NCBI GenBank assembly: GCA_000310025.1
Contig: FN649742.1
Location: forward strand, 4,806,950 to 4,844,521
Source: Ectocarpus siliculosus
Lineage: Eukaryota > Sar > Phaeophyceae > Ectocarpales > Ectocarpaceae
Direction of reading: 5' to 3'
DNA length: 37,572 nt
Position 1 is the first letter of the stretch. Each line of letters begins with the position of its first letter. Shown in pieces: positions 1 to 9,768 of the stretch. The notes beneath the pieces were generated by a model. It ran no database searches, was not told the origin of the DNA, and worked only from the letters and a program-made list of their open reading frames with translations. Both the position numbers and the translations under genes were made by a program.

Positions 1-29
1 CCCCCCCCCCCCCCCCCCCCCCCCCCCCC
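1..29. repeat. poly-C run at the window edge
   Basis: The first 29 bases are all C, directly at the window boundary. Such a tract usually marks a hard-to-sequence point or contig edge. It lies in the intron or 5' flank upstream of the first visible KH exon, so the missing 5' part of that gene lies to the left. Confidence 0.95.
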
Positions 30-185
30 ATGATTTGCGCGGCCAGAGGGAATATTCCTGGAGGCCGGTCAAACGACGAACGCTAACAATGAACGACCCC
101 CCCCCTCTCCTCCCCGTGCTTCTCTCGGCGGCGCTGTTCTTGACTGCGGGGCACTTGACGTGACGGTATGACCCGTGCACGCGCC

Positions 186-230
186 ACCGTACCGTACCGC
201 ACCGTACCACGTACCACGTACCACGGGTCA
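186..230. repeat. short tandem repeat of a GTACC/CCGTACC unit before a splice acceptor
   Basis: Overlapping copies of CCGTACC and CCACGTA occupy the 45 bases before the predicted acceptor at 229-231. They take the place normally held by a pyrimidine tract. This is an imperfect microsatellite inside the intron preceding the first visible KH exon. Confidence 0.8.
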
Positions 231-231
231 G

Positions 232-459
232 GCCGCCGAGCGCCTGACGGCCAAGGTTGCCGTCCGGGAGGATGTCGTGTCGACCTTTGTCGGCCACGCC
301 GGGTCGGAGATACGGAAGCTGCGGCGCCTCTGCGTCGGGTGCGACCTCGGGCTGTCGCCGGCGACAGACGGCGTGGCTGAGGTGTTGCTGCTGGCGGATG
401 ACGAGGCTAGGCTCGCCGCCGCCGTCGGCCTGGTCGAGAAGTGGGTCCATCACCAACAG
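232..459 (+). CDS. KH exon 1 of the visible part (complete KH module)
   Basis: This exon runs from acceptor TCAG at 231 to donor CAG|GTTCGG at 459, 76 codons, and encodes one complete KH fold. There is an initial beta strand (LTAKVAVRED), a helix with GHAG as the GXXG RNA-binding loop (VGHAGSEIRKLRR), a central strand, then a strand and long C-terminal helix (VAEVLLLADD...VGLVEKWV). It corresponds to one KH repeat of the vigilin-like gene. Confidence 0.75.
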
Positions 460-3400
460 GTTCGGACATCTTTTTGCTGTACTTGTGCATACCTCTGGGA
501 TACGCCGGTCACTTTTTGGTGCTGCTACTGATGACCGACAGATTTTCTAGAGGTGCTCTGCTAGCAGTCTGCTACATTGACTGCAGCGGGTCCAAACCGC
601 AAGCTTGAAGTCGAGGCTCGTTTTCGAGTGCAGTACTGAAGCTGGTTCTTCAGCTAGAGTTGTCGCCCGCAGCTACTTACTTCAGATCCAGGCTCACCGC
701 GTTCCTTTTTAAGCGATGAATTGAAGTGGACTCGTCAACATCGGGTTCGAGTTACTACAGCAACAATCACCGGATAGGATATGTAGACATGCGATGGTAC
801 AACTGCATCAAAAGACTCGTTGTATTGTGTGCCGATCGGCTCCCAAGCCGATCAACTATCCTCAAGGCCGGGGCTACTGTTTTCACTTTATCACGTACTA
901 TTTCATTCTTCGCGCTATTTGGCACGGAACTTAGTGCTTGGGGAAGCGTCTACGGGCGAGCTCAGTCGACGTCCGTTCGAAGAGCGAGTAGCCGGGTCTA
1001 GAAGTCTAAATTGTTTTGCGTTGCAAATGTACGTTGTAGGAGCTATGATTCCAACTGCGAACAAAGACTAGCTGTTGCAGCTGCGTCCGTGATGTGTAGA
1101 TGCTGCTGTCTTCCCGAACCTTTCACAGAAGGGTAATTTCGGTTTATCTCCATCATCCCCGTACTAGAGGTAAGCAGGGGGGAGCACGGGCGGGATGGAC
1201 GGCGGAGTGGCTGCGTGTGCGTGTCTGGGCAACAGGTTCGGTATATGCTACACATGTTGCACAAGCGGTGCCGCGTCTCCCGCTCCCCACGCCACGACCT
1301 ACCACCTAGCGCACATCTAAATACCACCAGTGTGGTACAAGCAGAACGGCAAGCGCAAGGCGTCCAATGACGCTACCGCCGCCCTTACCCTCCCGCTCCT
1401 CCTTCGACCTCGGCAGGTTCGGATGGTGGCCGTGGGGTCGAAGATAGCCGGGATGCTCAGGACTTTCCGCGCCGCGGGAGTGAGAGACAGGATTACCGGG
1501 GCTAATCGGCGGCAAAAGGGGTCGGGGACAAGCGGTGGCGGCGGCGGCGGCGGAGGAGGAGGAGGAGGAGGAGGGGGAGGAGGAGGAGGAGGAGGAGGAG
1601 GAGGAGGAGGAGGAGGAGCGAACTCGAATGATGGCGGGCGGGCGAGGGGTGATGCGGGTGAAGGAGGAGACGCGGACGACCTGTTCGGAGGCGTGATGAT
1701 GGACTCCTTGGTGGCGGAGGGCATGGTGAGAGAAAAACGGGGTCCGGGGACTGGAGAAGGGGGGACGTGCTCTCTGTTTTGCATGCATTTAGCTGTTAGA
1801 CCATTGACCGGGCATCCTTGAGAGGACGGAGCATTGTTCCTAAAGGACCGATGGCGAAAACCAACCGTTCCTTCCTTTTTGGCCAGAGGGTACTCTCATT
1901 GTCATGTATGCCGAAGAGGTAGGTAAGGTGTTGTTCTCCGTAGCCCCTTGCATCTCTTGTATGTTTTGTGCCGGAACGGAGAGCCTCGGGAGTTTCGGGG
2001 AACACGTCGGATTTTCGACGGGACCGGGCAGGCATTCTTTCCACCAAGTGTTTGTCGCGGTGTGAGTGTGGGACATACATACAGGCCAGTCGAATCAAGG
2101 GCGGGTCGCAGTATCCCCAGTTTTGCCAGGCTTGATATGTTGGCTTGCGGGAAAGGGGGTGGGGGAATTCGCACCATCTGTGGCAGGCGAGTCTTTGTTG
2201 ATTTTCGTCGAAGCGTGCTCTTAGTCGTCTTCTTCGTCTTCTCCCTTGGTGATCGGGTTTCGTTCCAGATGTTGGGGTCATCCGTAGGTAGATTGGGCTC
2301 AGACACCGACCCTCACGGCTGGTGCTTCACCCCCCTGCGGAATTTAGCACAAAGTAAACACAAAATAAATGTCTTTCGTGTACGTATGTGTGACAAGAAC
2401 AACAATCACTATGACGACTGCCGAACGTACAATGCTTTCGGGTGGCGCCAGGTGAGACTGAGGGGCGGGGACGAGGAGCTGGACCGTGCGGAACGCCTCG
2501 TGAGGGAGTTCGAGGCGGACAACTGGACCACAGAGGCACCTGTAGCGATCAGCGATGAGGTACGGTGCGCTGTGTGAGCACATCGCCGGGGTTGTGAAAA
2601 CCATTCACCCGACATCTTTTGTACAACAGTTTTTTTTTTCCTACTTTGCGTATTGAAAATACGTTCGGCGTGACCCGTGAGCAAGGTGGGTGTGCCTAGA
2701 GAGCGGGGGATTGTTTAGCATTCATGAAGCGTGGGGTGATTTTGCGTTTGTTGTTGTGGTTGTTGCTGTCATGTACTCTCGGCCATCGTCACGTCGGCGC
2801 ACCGCGTTAAGTTAAGCTGGTTGGTCAAGCACCCTCGAGGCAGTTACACAGTGCTTATAGAGTAGTGGGCCCTCAATAACGCCGGTATGTGCCTGGCGAA
2901 TCAACCGGCGCTATTCAATGGATAGAATGACGTGGTGCTTCAGTCTGTGCCGAGCAATTTCACTGGCGCGATGCAGGGCCACCGGCGCCAGTCAACCGGC
3001 TTTGCTGACCCCCCCTCACTGCAACTGTCTCTGGAATTGAAAGCATCAGAAATGAATCAAACCATTGGCAGCTGTCATCCGTACGCAAGGAAGTGAGCAC
3101 AAGATACCGAACACGCTTAGCAGGATGCAGCGCACCTCCATGCGACTCGCCGAATACCGCACGTGATGCCATGAAGTCGACCATTCCGCCATTAAACCAC
3201 CAACACTACCAGGGAATATAAGTCCACGAAGTGACAATTATATCGTTTCACCATCCCGTCATCCCATGTACTCATCATTCCGCCATGCAATCCTTTCGTC
3301 CCGTGATTCCACGAAGTGACCATTCCGTCATTCCATATGTGATCCCCTCGTGGCCAGGACGTGCTGCTTCGGAAAGGTTTTCTCCGGAACATGCAGGCCA

Positions 3401-6400
3401 ACCAGACCGATGTCAACCTCCACTTCCTTCGCGATAGGGGAGTCGTTGTGGTGCGAGGTCGGCAGAAGCATGCCGAAAGCGCGGCGACCTTACTGCTATC
3501 GAAGCTGCACGGAGGAGGGGAACTCGATGAGAACGGGGTGAGAGAGGTAGATAGAGAGAGGGACACAGAGAGAGAGAGAGAGATGGAGAGAGTGGATGAG
3601 GTTTAGACGGACAGTATGAAAAAGAGGGAAAGGGAGAGAGGGAAAGAGAGAAAGAGATTGTTGTTTGCAACGCTGCTTTCAAGACCGCAAGAGTTCGTCA
3701 TGCGCAACCGAAGGAAGAAGGGAACACGAAGGACACACCGGGGCTTGGATGTAGAACACGCGTGTTTCTTTCAGGAGGTGTGCTGACATAAAAGCAGAAA
3801 ACATGGCTGCTGGGCAAGTGCACTAGGCGAGATACAGGCGAACAATGCACCGGTTGCTCTCTCGCCCTCGTTCGATTCTTGTTTCACCAACGCTTTTCCA
3901 ACCCCCAACCCCCCTCTCCCCGTCCGCGCACGTCTTCCGTTCTCTCCCCCCTTCTCTCCGCTTCCCCGCCCACCTAGATGCCTCCTTGTTCAGTGTCCTT
4001 GGTTGCCGTGGCCCCATCCGGCATGGAGGTCCTCACGGCTCGCGGCCGTCTGCACCTCAAGAGGCTGTCCGCCGACACCGGGACCGAGATGCACGTTATC
4101 CCCCCTGCGTCCGTGGTTAGGATCAGAGCCCGGGGCCGGGACCCCGAGGCCGTGGCGGAGGCCACGAGGGCCCTCCTGAGGTTCGTAGGGGGCCACCGGG
4201 CGGAGGTCTTCTTGGACCTAGCCAAGGTTGAGTCGGACGCGTCTCCTCCGGCTCGACGTTCTTCCAGCGGCGGCGGCGGCGGCGGCGGCGGTAGCGAAGG
4301 CAAGGCCGGAGCGGAGGCGATGCAAGAGGTGGTCAGCGGTGGCGGCGGCGGCGGCGGCGGCGTTGGCCGGGACGGAGGTGTCGGGGCTAGCGCGGCTGAC
4401 GCCAAGAAGGCCGTACGGACGCCGGTAAGCTCGGTGAGCAACAAGATCATTCGGCGGACGGTGAAGCTCCATGGCTGCGAGGCGGAGTTTGTAGCGGCCC
4501 CGCCGCCGTCGCCCCCGGTGTCCTCCAACACCGCTAGCGGCGGCAGGGGTGGCGGCAACGGCAACGGTAACCGCCGCGGCGGGAGTGGTGCAGGAGCAGA
4601 AAGACACCGCCACGGCCCTCACAAGAGCGGGCCTGGCCGTCAAGATGCCGGCGGTCGAGGAGCGGGGGTCGGGGCCACCACAACCGCCGACGATACCCAC
4701 GACGACGGGTCACTGTCGGCGGTGACCGGTGTGTCGTACACTTCGTCGGCGCCGGCGAGAAGGGTTATGATTCGGGGCCTGCCCGGACTGGTGGATAAGG
4801 CTCGAGACGCGCTGGTTGCTCTGGTTTTGGGACGGGAGGATGGCGAGGTGGCGCTGGGGGAGGAGGCTGCGGCGGCTTTGGGAGCGGACAGCTGGAGGAA
4901 AATTCAGGTGAGAGGAGCATGTGTTTGTGATCCATGCGGCATTGTTTTTTTGGTGGTCCTTGTTGGGTGTTGCTTCCGTGCACGAGGCCGTTCTCTCCTT
5001 CCAAGTTGGTTTGCTTTGTCCTTACATTACTTCGTTTGCCTTGGTGCTGATCCATGCGGCGTTTTTGTTTGGTATTTTTTTTTGTTGCCACCTGCACGAG
5101 AACTTTGAAGGTGGCATTGCTCCGACCTGCTCGTGCGCATGTTCCCGCTCTTCGGTTCGTACCCTCGTCCTCAGGATTCAAGCGAAAGGGTCACCATTAC
5201 CCCGGATAGGTCGAGGTGCTCGCTTCGGGTCTCCGGCCCACCGGCGGCGGTTGAGGCGTGCAGGAGGGAGTTGTACACCATGCTCGCGGACGCGTTTCGG
5301 GGAGAGTTTGTCGCGGTGAGTGTCGTTAGTCTGTCTGTCTGTCTGCCTCTCTCGCTGTCTCTCTCTCCAGGTGGTATAATAGCGTCATTCTTCAGTTTCG
5401 GTGGCGACTTATTTTACTTGTTCTTCGCAAGGGAGGTGTTCTTCAGCCGTACGTGCCACGAGTCCCAGTTGAAAATTCAAAGCTTCTCTCGTCTATGCCG
5501 TCGCCTCGGCTCTACCCGGCCGGCATTCTCCCGGTCATGTCAGGGGGAAAGAGGAGAATATTGAAGCAGCCGCGCAGGAGAACATTTCACCCGTCAGACG
5601 GCGTGCTCATCTGCTGTCACGCCGCAGACCAGCCTCCCTGGAGTGAAACCCATGGCATGTACCGCCGCCATGTGACGCCGTGCGCGAAAAGAAGAAGTCG
5701 ACTATTCCATTCGTACGGCGATCTCACGTCAAACTTTCTAAACCACATCGCTTCCCTGCCCACCAGGTGCCCATCCCACGCGAGGCCCTCCACGAGGTAG
5801 CCACCCCCCTTCGCCTTGCCGATGCCGCCGCCGCCGCCGCCGCCGCTACGGCCTCCTCGCCAAGGACCGGCGATGGCAAGCGAACCGCGGCGGCAGCGGG
5901 GCAAATAGCGGAGGTTCTGGGACCTATGGGAGTCGCTGCGGCGGCGTGCGGGTGGCGGGGCGAAGGCAACGTACAGCTCTTGGCCGACTGGCCGTGCTCG
6001 TGCGTTCGTGTGAGGGGGGAAGCAGCGGCCGTGAGCGTGGCGGTGAGATACAGGGAGGGGGGGTGGATTCGGGGGTTGTGTGGGAAGGCTTGGGTGTACA
6101 TCCACTTGTTTGGGCGCCACCGGCGTGTTGAGGGAGTGGTAGCGGGCGGGGGGCCGGGGGATTCGCAGGCCTAGAGCGGGGAGGTGAGGGTGTACTCGTA
6201 GTCGTGCATGCCGTAGTCGTTAGACCATTGACCTCGCATCCTGGGTTCTCACCGGGCCAGGCTCTGACTCACATCACCAAGCGCGAAGCGCCGTGAGGTG
6301 TTCGGCGAGTCGCATCGAGGGTGCGCTGCATCCTGCTAAGGATGTTCGGCATCTTGTATAGAGTGGGGAGGGGGGGTGGGTAATTTGTGGTTGATTGCGG

Positions 6401-9145
6401 ATGGAGGTGTGTCGCTGTGGAGTTGTGCTGCGGTGGAGGCAGTAAGACCGCACCAGTAAGGCCGGTCGCCCTGTGAGATTGCGTGACACAGATGCGCTAT
6501 TCAACTTATCCCATACTCTGAATTGTGCCGGGGGACCGATACAAGGCCGGCCAAATCCCTTGGAACTGTTATGCGGCCTTGTTCAGGGACTACCGTCCGT
6601 GCCGCTTCCCGAAACACCACGGTGCTTTGCCCTTTGCGCTCGGTGCCTGCGCCGCCCCGGTCCGGCGAAAAGCCGGCGTGTGCCGCCCCAGCTCTGCTGG
6701 GATGCGAGGTTTACGGTCTAGCGCCTACAGAAGACGCCTCCACTGTTAGAGGCTCTTGTCTTGCCGGTAGGGTCACCCAACGTCAACCACATATGGGTGA
6801 TAGTGTAGGCTTCTTAACTGAACACCTGTTCACATCGACAACCTCTTCTTTGTGGGATCTTTTTGAGGCTAGTGTATTTACTCCCAGGTTCCCAATGTGA
6901 ATGTGGCGAGTTCTGCGTGTCATGCGTCAAACGAGATCCCCCCCCCCCCCGGCCGCCGCCGCCGCCGCCGCCGTGGCCATGAAACTTCTCGCCCCAACGA
7001 AAACACAAGGTGGGCGAGATCAACACCGCACTGTCGAAGTGGTCAGCCCTGGCCGTTGCCGCGGAGGTCGAGGAGTGGATGGAGCCGGAGCTGTTCGGCA
7101 AGCAGCGCAAGGCCATCAAGAAGCTGTCCCAGAGCATGGGAGGTGTTGTCCTCAACGTCGTCGACGGCGTGTGCAGCGGGAGAGCCGCGTCCGAGGAGGA
7201 GGCTCGGGATGCGACGAGAAAGCTCGAGGAGCGGGTGAGGGAGGGGATACCCCGGTCGATCCGCCGGGGGGGTGCGGGTGGAAGTTGTGGGACGCACAGC
7301 GGTATGCTGGCCCTGTTTTGGCGACCTCTTTTGGACACTGGACACCTTGCTAGCGTTGCTGGGGATGTTTTTTTTTTTGTGGAATGGTTGTGGAGGGACT
7401 GATTGAGGTGGGGCCGGAAGAAGAGGATGGGACCGGGCGTGCCTTTGAGGCGTGGCGGTGTCGTCGAGTGCTGTTGAATGCATTTCTCATTACCTACAAA
7501 GAGCGGGTAAGGCTCGGTCTGATAACATTGTCTTTTCCCAACGGTTGTTCGTGTTTTTCTTCCGGATAAAAAAATCATCGATTGTTGGGCACGAGAAAAC
7601 ATCCCAAAACGGGAGAAACGAACGTGAATTTTTCTTTTCGTGGTCACAAAATTTCAAAATAAGGATAGTCGTGATTTGTGGGGAGAAATCAAGTCGATAA
7701 GAACGTGCCCAACTCGCCCAGAAGACCCACAACATCGCGATAACCTAACCGGTACAGGAGTACGTCTACCGAATCAAGGAGAAGTCATTTACGAATTATT
7801 CAGGCCCTCAGTCCAGAAAAAGTGTTCCCGTTCCGCCGCCGCTCCATCTCTCTCCCTTACTACGCGGAACTTGTCCTGACCACGGTCCCCTCTGCCATCC
7901 GGTCGCGACCGACGACCAAAAAAAAAAAATAGGTGAGCGAGCTACGAGCTAGGCGGGCAGTGGTGCGAGTGCCCCCGGAGGTTGTGACCCGGCTGACAGG
8001 CCGAGGGGGATGTAGCATCGACAAGATCAAGGAGAGAACGCGCGCGACCATACGCATCGGGGAGGGGGTAGGAGGGAACGAGGTTATCATCTGCGGGGAC
8101 CCCTCCGCTGTCGCCGCGGCCAGGCGCGAGGTGAGTGATTTATTCCCGCTGCGCCACTCAGAGTCTGGAGCGCGTACACACCCCTCGAGCTAAAAGTCCG
8201 CGTGTAGTTGGTCGGGAAGATTTGTACATGTTGGTAAGGTGCTTGCTTGTTCGTTGGCGTTCGTGCCTTGTATCGATATTTTCTTTTTACGTCCGTGAAT
8301 AGGCACACCTTCCTCACCGCTCCGTGCTAGGGTGATAGATGGGGTCCCGTTCCGTGAGCACAGCGGGGGAGCAGCACGCAACACGGCTTCACAAGGTGCT
8401 GCCCCGGTGCCACGTATAAATCCCGCCGACGTTTTCGGCCTTCCAGCAGTTGCAGGCCACGACGGCGTTGCGAGGAAGCTGCCCCCGCTAGCAGGTCGTT
8501 ATTTTTTTCCTTGGCGAAACACGCCCTATTACTCCAAAATCCCCGTACTTCTTCAGAAGATAAATCTATCTGGTTATTGTTGGGTGTATGTAGTATGCGA
8601 GTACACTTCACGCGTGACCTCCACTGAAACCTAACCCTACCAACAACGACCTCCATAGGTGGAGGCAATGGCTCGCGGGCCGTCGAAGAGCAGCCCTGCG
8701 GCCCAGGCCCCCAAGGACAGGCAGAGCCCAGACGGCGGCGTTCCTGACGCGGCCGGGGACCCTTCGCCGCTCCTGCCGCCTTCCCCAGGCGAGGGGGTGC
8801 CGCAGACGGGAACCCCGTCGCCCCTGCCCCCATCGCCGCAGAACCAGAACCAGCTGCACGCCGGCAACGCTGCGGGCGGCGGGGGTCAGGATGTTGATCT
8901 GGCGGACCGACGGGGGGGTGAGGCGACGGCAGGTTCGGTGAAGACGGCAGGTGCGGTCCCGAAGCTCGACGGCGAGGGTTACCGCCGCGGCGTAGAAGAC
9001 CAAGAACGGGTTGCCGAAGAGCAGCCCCCAGTCGTGACCCCGCCGGGCGGCAGCGGCGACGCGCGACAGGCGCCGGGGCCGAGCGCCTCGGGATCGACCA
9101 GGCGCCCGCTTGGCGATCGTGATGCCTCCTCCAGCGGGGGCGGCA

Positions 9146-9202
<57 letters not shown>

Positions 9203-9768
9203 CCGGCAGCGGGAGCTTCGGAACGAAAGAGAGGGATATTCCCCGGGGCGGCGGGGGTTCTACCGGGGTTGCGGCAGAGCCGGCGGGGTCACCACCACCC
9301 GCCGTCGTGGGTGGCAGCAATCACCCGGCCAAGGGTTCTTCGGCGTCGTCGTACCGAGGGAGGCTCGGCGAGCGCGACACGCGGGTGTCGGCGGCGACGG
9401 AGTCGGAGGCGGAGCGCCTCCTTGCCAGCCTTCTCCTCGTGGACAACGTGGCGGCGGACGTGGGGCGGTTGTCGGGCCGGTCGCACTTCTCGCGCCGCCG
9501 TCGCGAAGGGGCGGCGGCGACGACGGGCGTGGGTGCCGGCCTGCGACAGCCGCCGCCGCCGCCGCCGTTTTCTGGTTCTGGCGATACCGGCGGACACAGA
9601 GCGACACCCGCTGCTACTGCCGCCGGCGGCGGTCTCGTGGTTGGATCCGCTACTCCGGCCTGCAACGGCTCGCCGCCTCCGTCGCTGCTGCCGGTCGGAG
9701 GTGGCGTGGCCCCGGCTTGCGGAGGCGGGTACTTCACGTCGAGCAGCGGGATTCGGGTTCGCCTCTGA
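232..9768 (+). CDS. vigilin-like multi-KH-domain RNA-binding protein (5' incomplete, 11 exons seen)
   Basis: Predicted exons are 232-459, 1417-1725, 2452-2559, 3358-3537, 3978-4907, 5175-5315, 5767-6042, 7010-7234, 7396-7506, 7933-8130 and 8659-9768. Every junction is AG/GT and phase 0. Together they give 1,271 residues ending in TGA, with the N-terminus outside the window. I see about nine KH or KH-like modules. The clearest are residues 1-76 (GHAG in the GXXG loop) and 837-902 (GRGG loop, then IDKIKERTRATIRI). Others are degenerate or carry Gly/Ala-rich insertions. Multiple tandem KH modules, many without an intact GXXG, are typical of vigilin/SCP160 proteins, which bind RNA and act with ribosomes at the ER or in the cytoplasm. 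The last 369 residues are disordered and Gly/Ser/Pro-rich, with no KH module. The family is well supported; exact orthology to vigilin is inferred. Confidence 0.8.
1417..2559 (+). CDS. KH module split over two exons with a 28-glycine insertion
   Basis: Exon 1417-1725 begins after a strong pyrimidine-rich acceptor. It encodes VRMVAVGSKIAGMLRTFR, resembling the first half of a KH fold, then 28 consecutive glycines encoded at 1534-1617, then an acidic linker. Exon 2452-2559 supplies the closing strand and helix (VRLRGGDEELDRAERLV). Both are phase 0 at both ends. The glycine run interrupts the KH fold, so RNA binding by this module is uncertain. Confidence 0.6.
1533..1618. repeat. GGC/GGA trinucleotide repeat (coding poly-Gly)
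   Basis: A run of GGC then GGA triplets, read in frame as 28 glycines. The coding strand is almost pure purine (GGA)n, a polypurine sequence able to form triplex or G-quadruplex structures and prone to length change. Confidence 0.95.
3099..3164 (+). repeat. copy A of an intronic inverted repeat
   Basis: About 66 bases around TTAGCAGGATGCAGCGCACC and CATGCGACTCGCCGAA recur in reverse orientation at 6293-6358 with a few mismatches. Both copies lie in introns of the KH gene, roughly 3.1 kb apart. They flank the exons at 3358-6042. Confidence 0.85.
3220..3350 (+). repeat. degenerate minisatellite in a KH-gene intron
   Basis: Imperfect repeats of CCATTCCGTCATTCCA-like words and of CCACGAAGTGAC (near 3224 and 3310) fill the interval before the exon at 3358. 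Nothing coding is seen here. The repeat ends just before the acceptor TGGCCAG at 3357. Confidence 0.6.
3545..3660. repeat. GA-rich simple repeat
   Basis: Imperfect (GA)n and GGGAAAGA-type repeats lie immediately downstream of the donor at 3538. This is an intronic purine tract without coding potential. Confidence 0.8.
3978..4907 (+). CDS. large KH exon with Gly-rich insertions
   Basis: This 310-codon exon opens with a full KH-like module (LVAVAPSGMEVLTARG, LHLKRLSADTGTEMHV, VVRIRARGRDPEAVAEATRA). Two runs of about eight glycines and a long Gly/Ser/His-rich spacer follow, and then the end of a second KH fold (RRVMIRGLPGLVDKARDALV). It closes with the start of a third module (LGEEAAAALGADSWRKIQ) completed by exon 5175-5315. 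The ATG at 3978 directly follows a pyrimidine-rich acceptor (CCCACCTAG). Because the frame continues from upstream exons, it is read as internal and not as the start. Confidence 0.7.
4265..4366. repeat. two coding GGC triplet runs
   Basis: Two GGC microsatellites, near 4266-4290 and 4338-4362, encode about eight glycines each inside the large KH exon. They lie between two KH modules. Confidence 0.9.
6219..6358 (-). repeat. composite repeat: TTAGACCATTGACC word plus inverted-repeat copy B
   Basis: At 6219 begins GTTAGACCATTGACC..GCATCCT, which also occurs near 1796 in another intron of the same gene. At 6293-6358 lies the reverse-orientation copy of the repeat at 3099-3164. The two together suggest a fragment of a mobile element embedded in the intron between exons 5767-6042 and 7010-7234. 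Confidence 0.7.
6525..6749 (+). other. unassigned GC-rich open stretch inside a KH-gene intron
   Basis: An open frame of 74 codons with protein-like composition (for example GDRYKAGQIPWNCYAALFRD and KHHGALPFALGACAAP). It sits in the long intron between exons 5767-6042 and 7010-7234, just downstream of the repeat fragments at 6219-6358. I do not recognise it. It does not resemble a KH module, and the preceding and following exons join in phase without it. It may be a transposon-derived fragment or a skipped exon. Confidence 0.25.
7010..7506 (+). CDS. KH module over two exons (7010-7234 and 7396-7506)
   Basis: The first exon encodes ALAVAAEVEEWMEPELFGK followed by QRKAIKKLSQSMGGVVLNVV, with GKQR in the GXXG position, and ends ELEER|GTGAGG. 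The second begins after a poly-T tract, encodes GLIEVGPEEEDGTGRAFEAW and a C-terminal helix, and ends KER|GTAAGG. Both are phase 0, and together they complete one KH fold. The second exon is short, and its acceptor (GTGGAG|GGACTG) is not strongly canonical. Confidence 0.6.
7933..8130 (+). CDS. canonical KH exon with GRGG loop
   Basis: This is the best KH domain in the window: RRAVVRVPPEVVTRLTGRGG, then SIDKIKERTRATIRI, then EVIICGDPSAVAAARRE. GRGG is an intact GXXG loop, so this module is expected to bind single-stranded nucleic acid. The exon follows an acceptor preceded by a poly-A run (7918-7929), an unusual context, and ends at GAG|GTGAGT. Confidence 0.85.
8659..9768 (+). CDS. terminal exon: disordered Ser/Gly/Pro-rich tail of the KH protein
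   Basis: The exon starts after acceptor CCATAG, completes the last KH helix (RRE|VEAMARG), and then runs 369 codons to TGA at 9766. The sequence is low in hydrophobics and rich in Pro, Ser, Gly and Ala. It contains a poly-Ser run encoded by AGC repeats (9151-9200) and an Arg-rich patch near 9490 (SHFSRRRRE). The one more ordered segment is around EAERLLASLLLVDNVAAD. No known domain is recognised. It may mediate protein contacts or phase separation, which is inference only. Confidence 0.7.
9151..9200. repeat. (AGC)n microsatellite encoding poly-Ser
   Basis: About 16-17 uninterrupted AGC triplets, read as serine in the frame of the KH protein's last exon. The other frames would read Gln or Ala. 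A length polymorphism is expected. Confidence 0.95.

Noticed and set aside
1306-1788. Long minus-strand frames with Pro- or Ser-rich runs opposite the GGA tract
   Set aside because: They are antisense shadows of the poly-Gly exon; the plus frame shows splice sites and KH-like sequence.
8979-9320. Minus-strand frame with a Leu run
   Set aside because: It is the complement of the AGC repeat encoding poly-Ser in the last KH exon; the Leu run is a repeat artefact and not a membrane helix.
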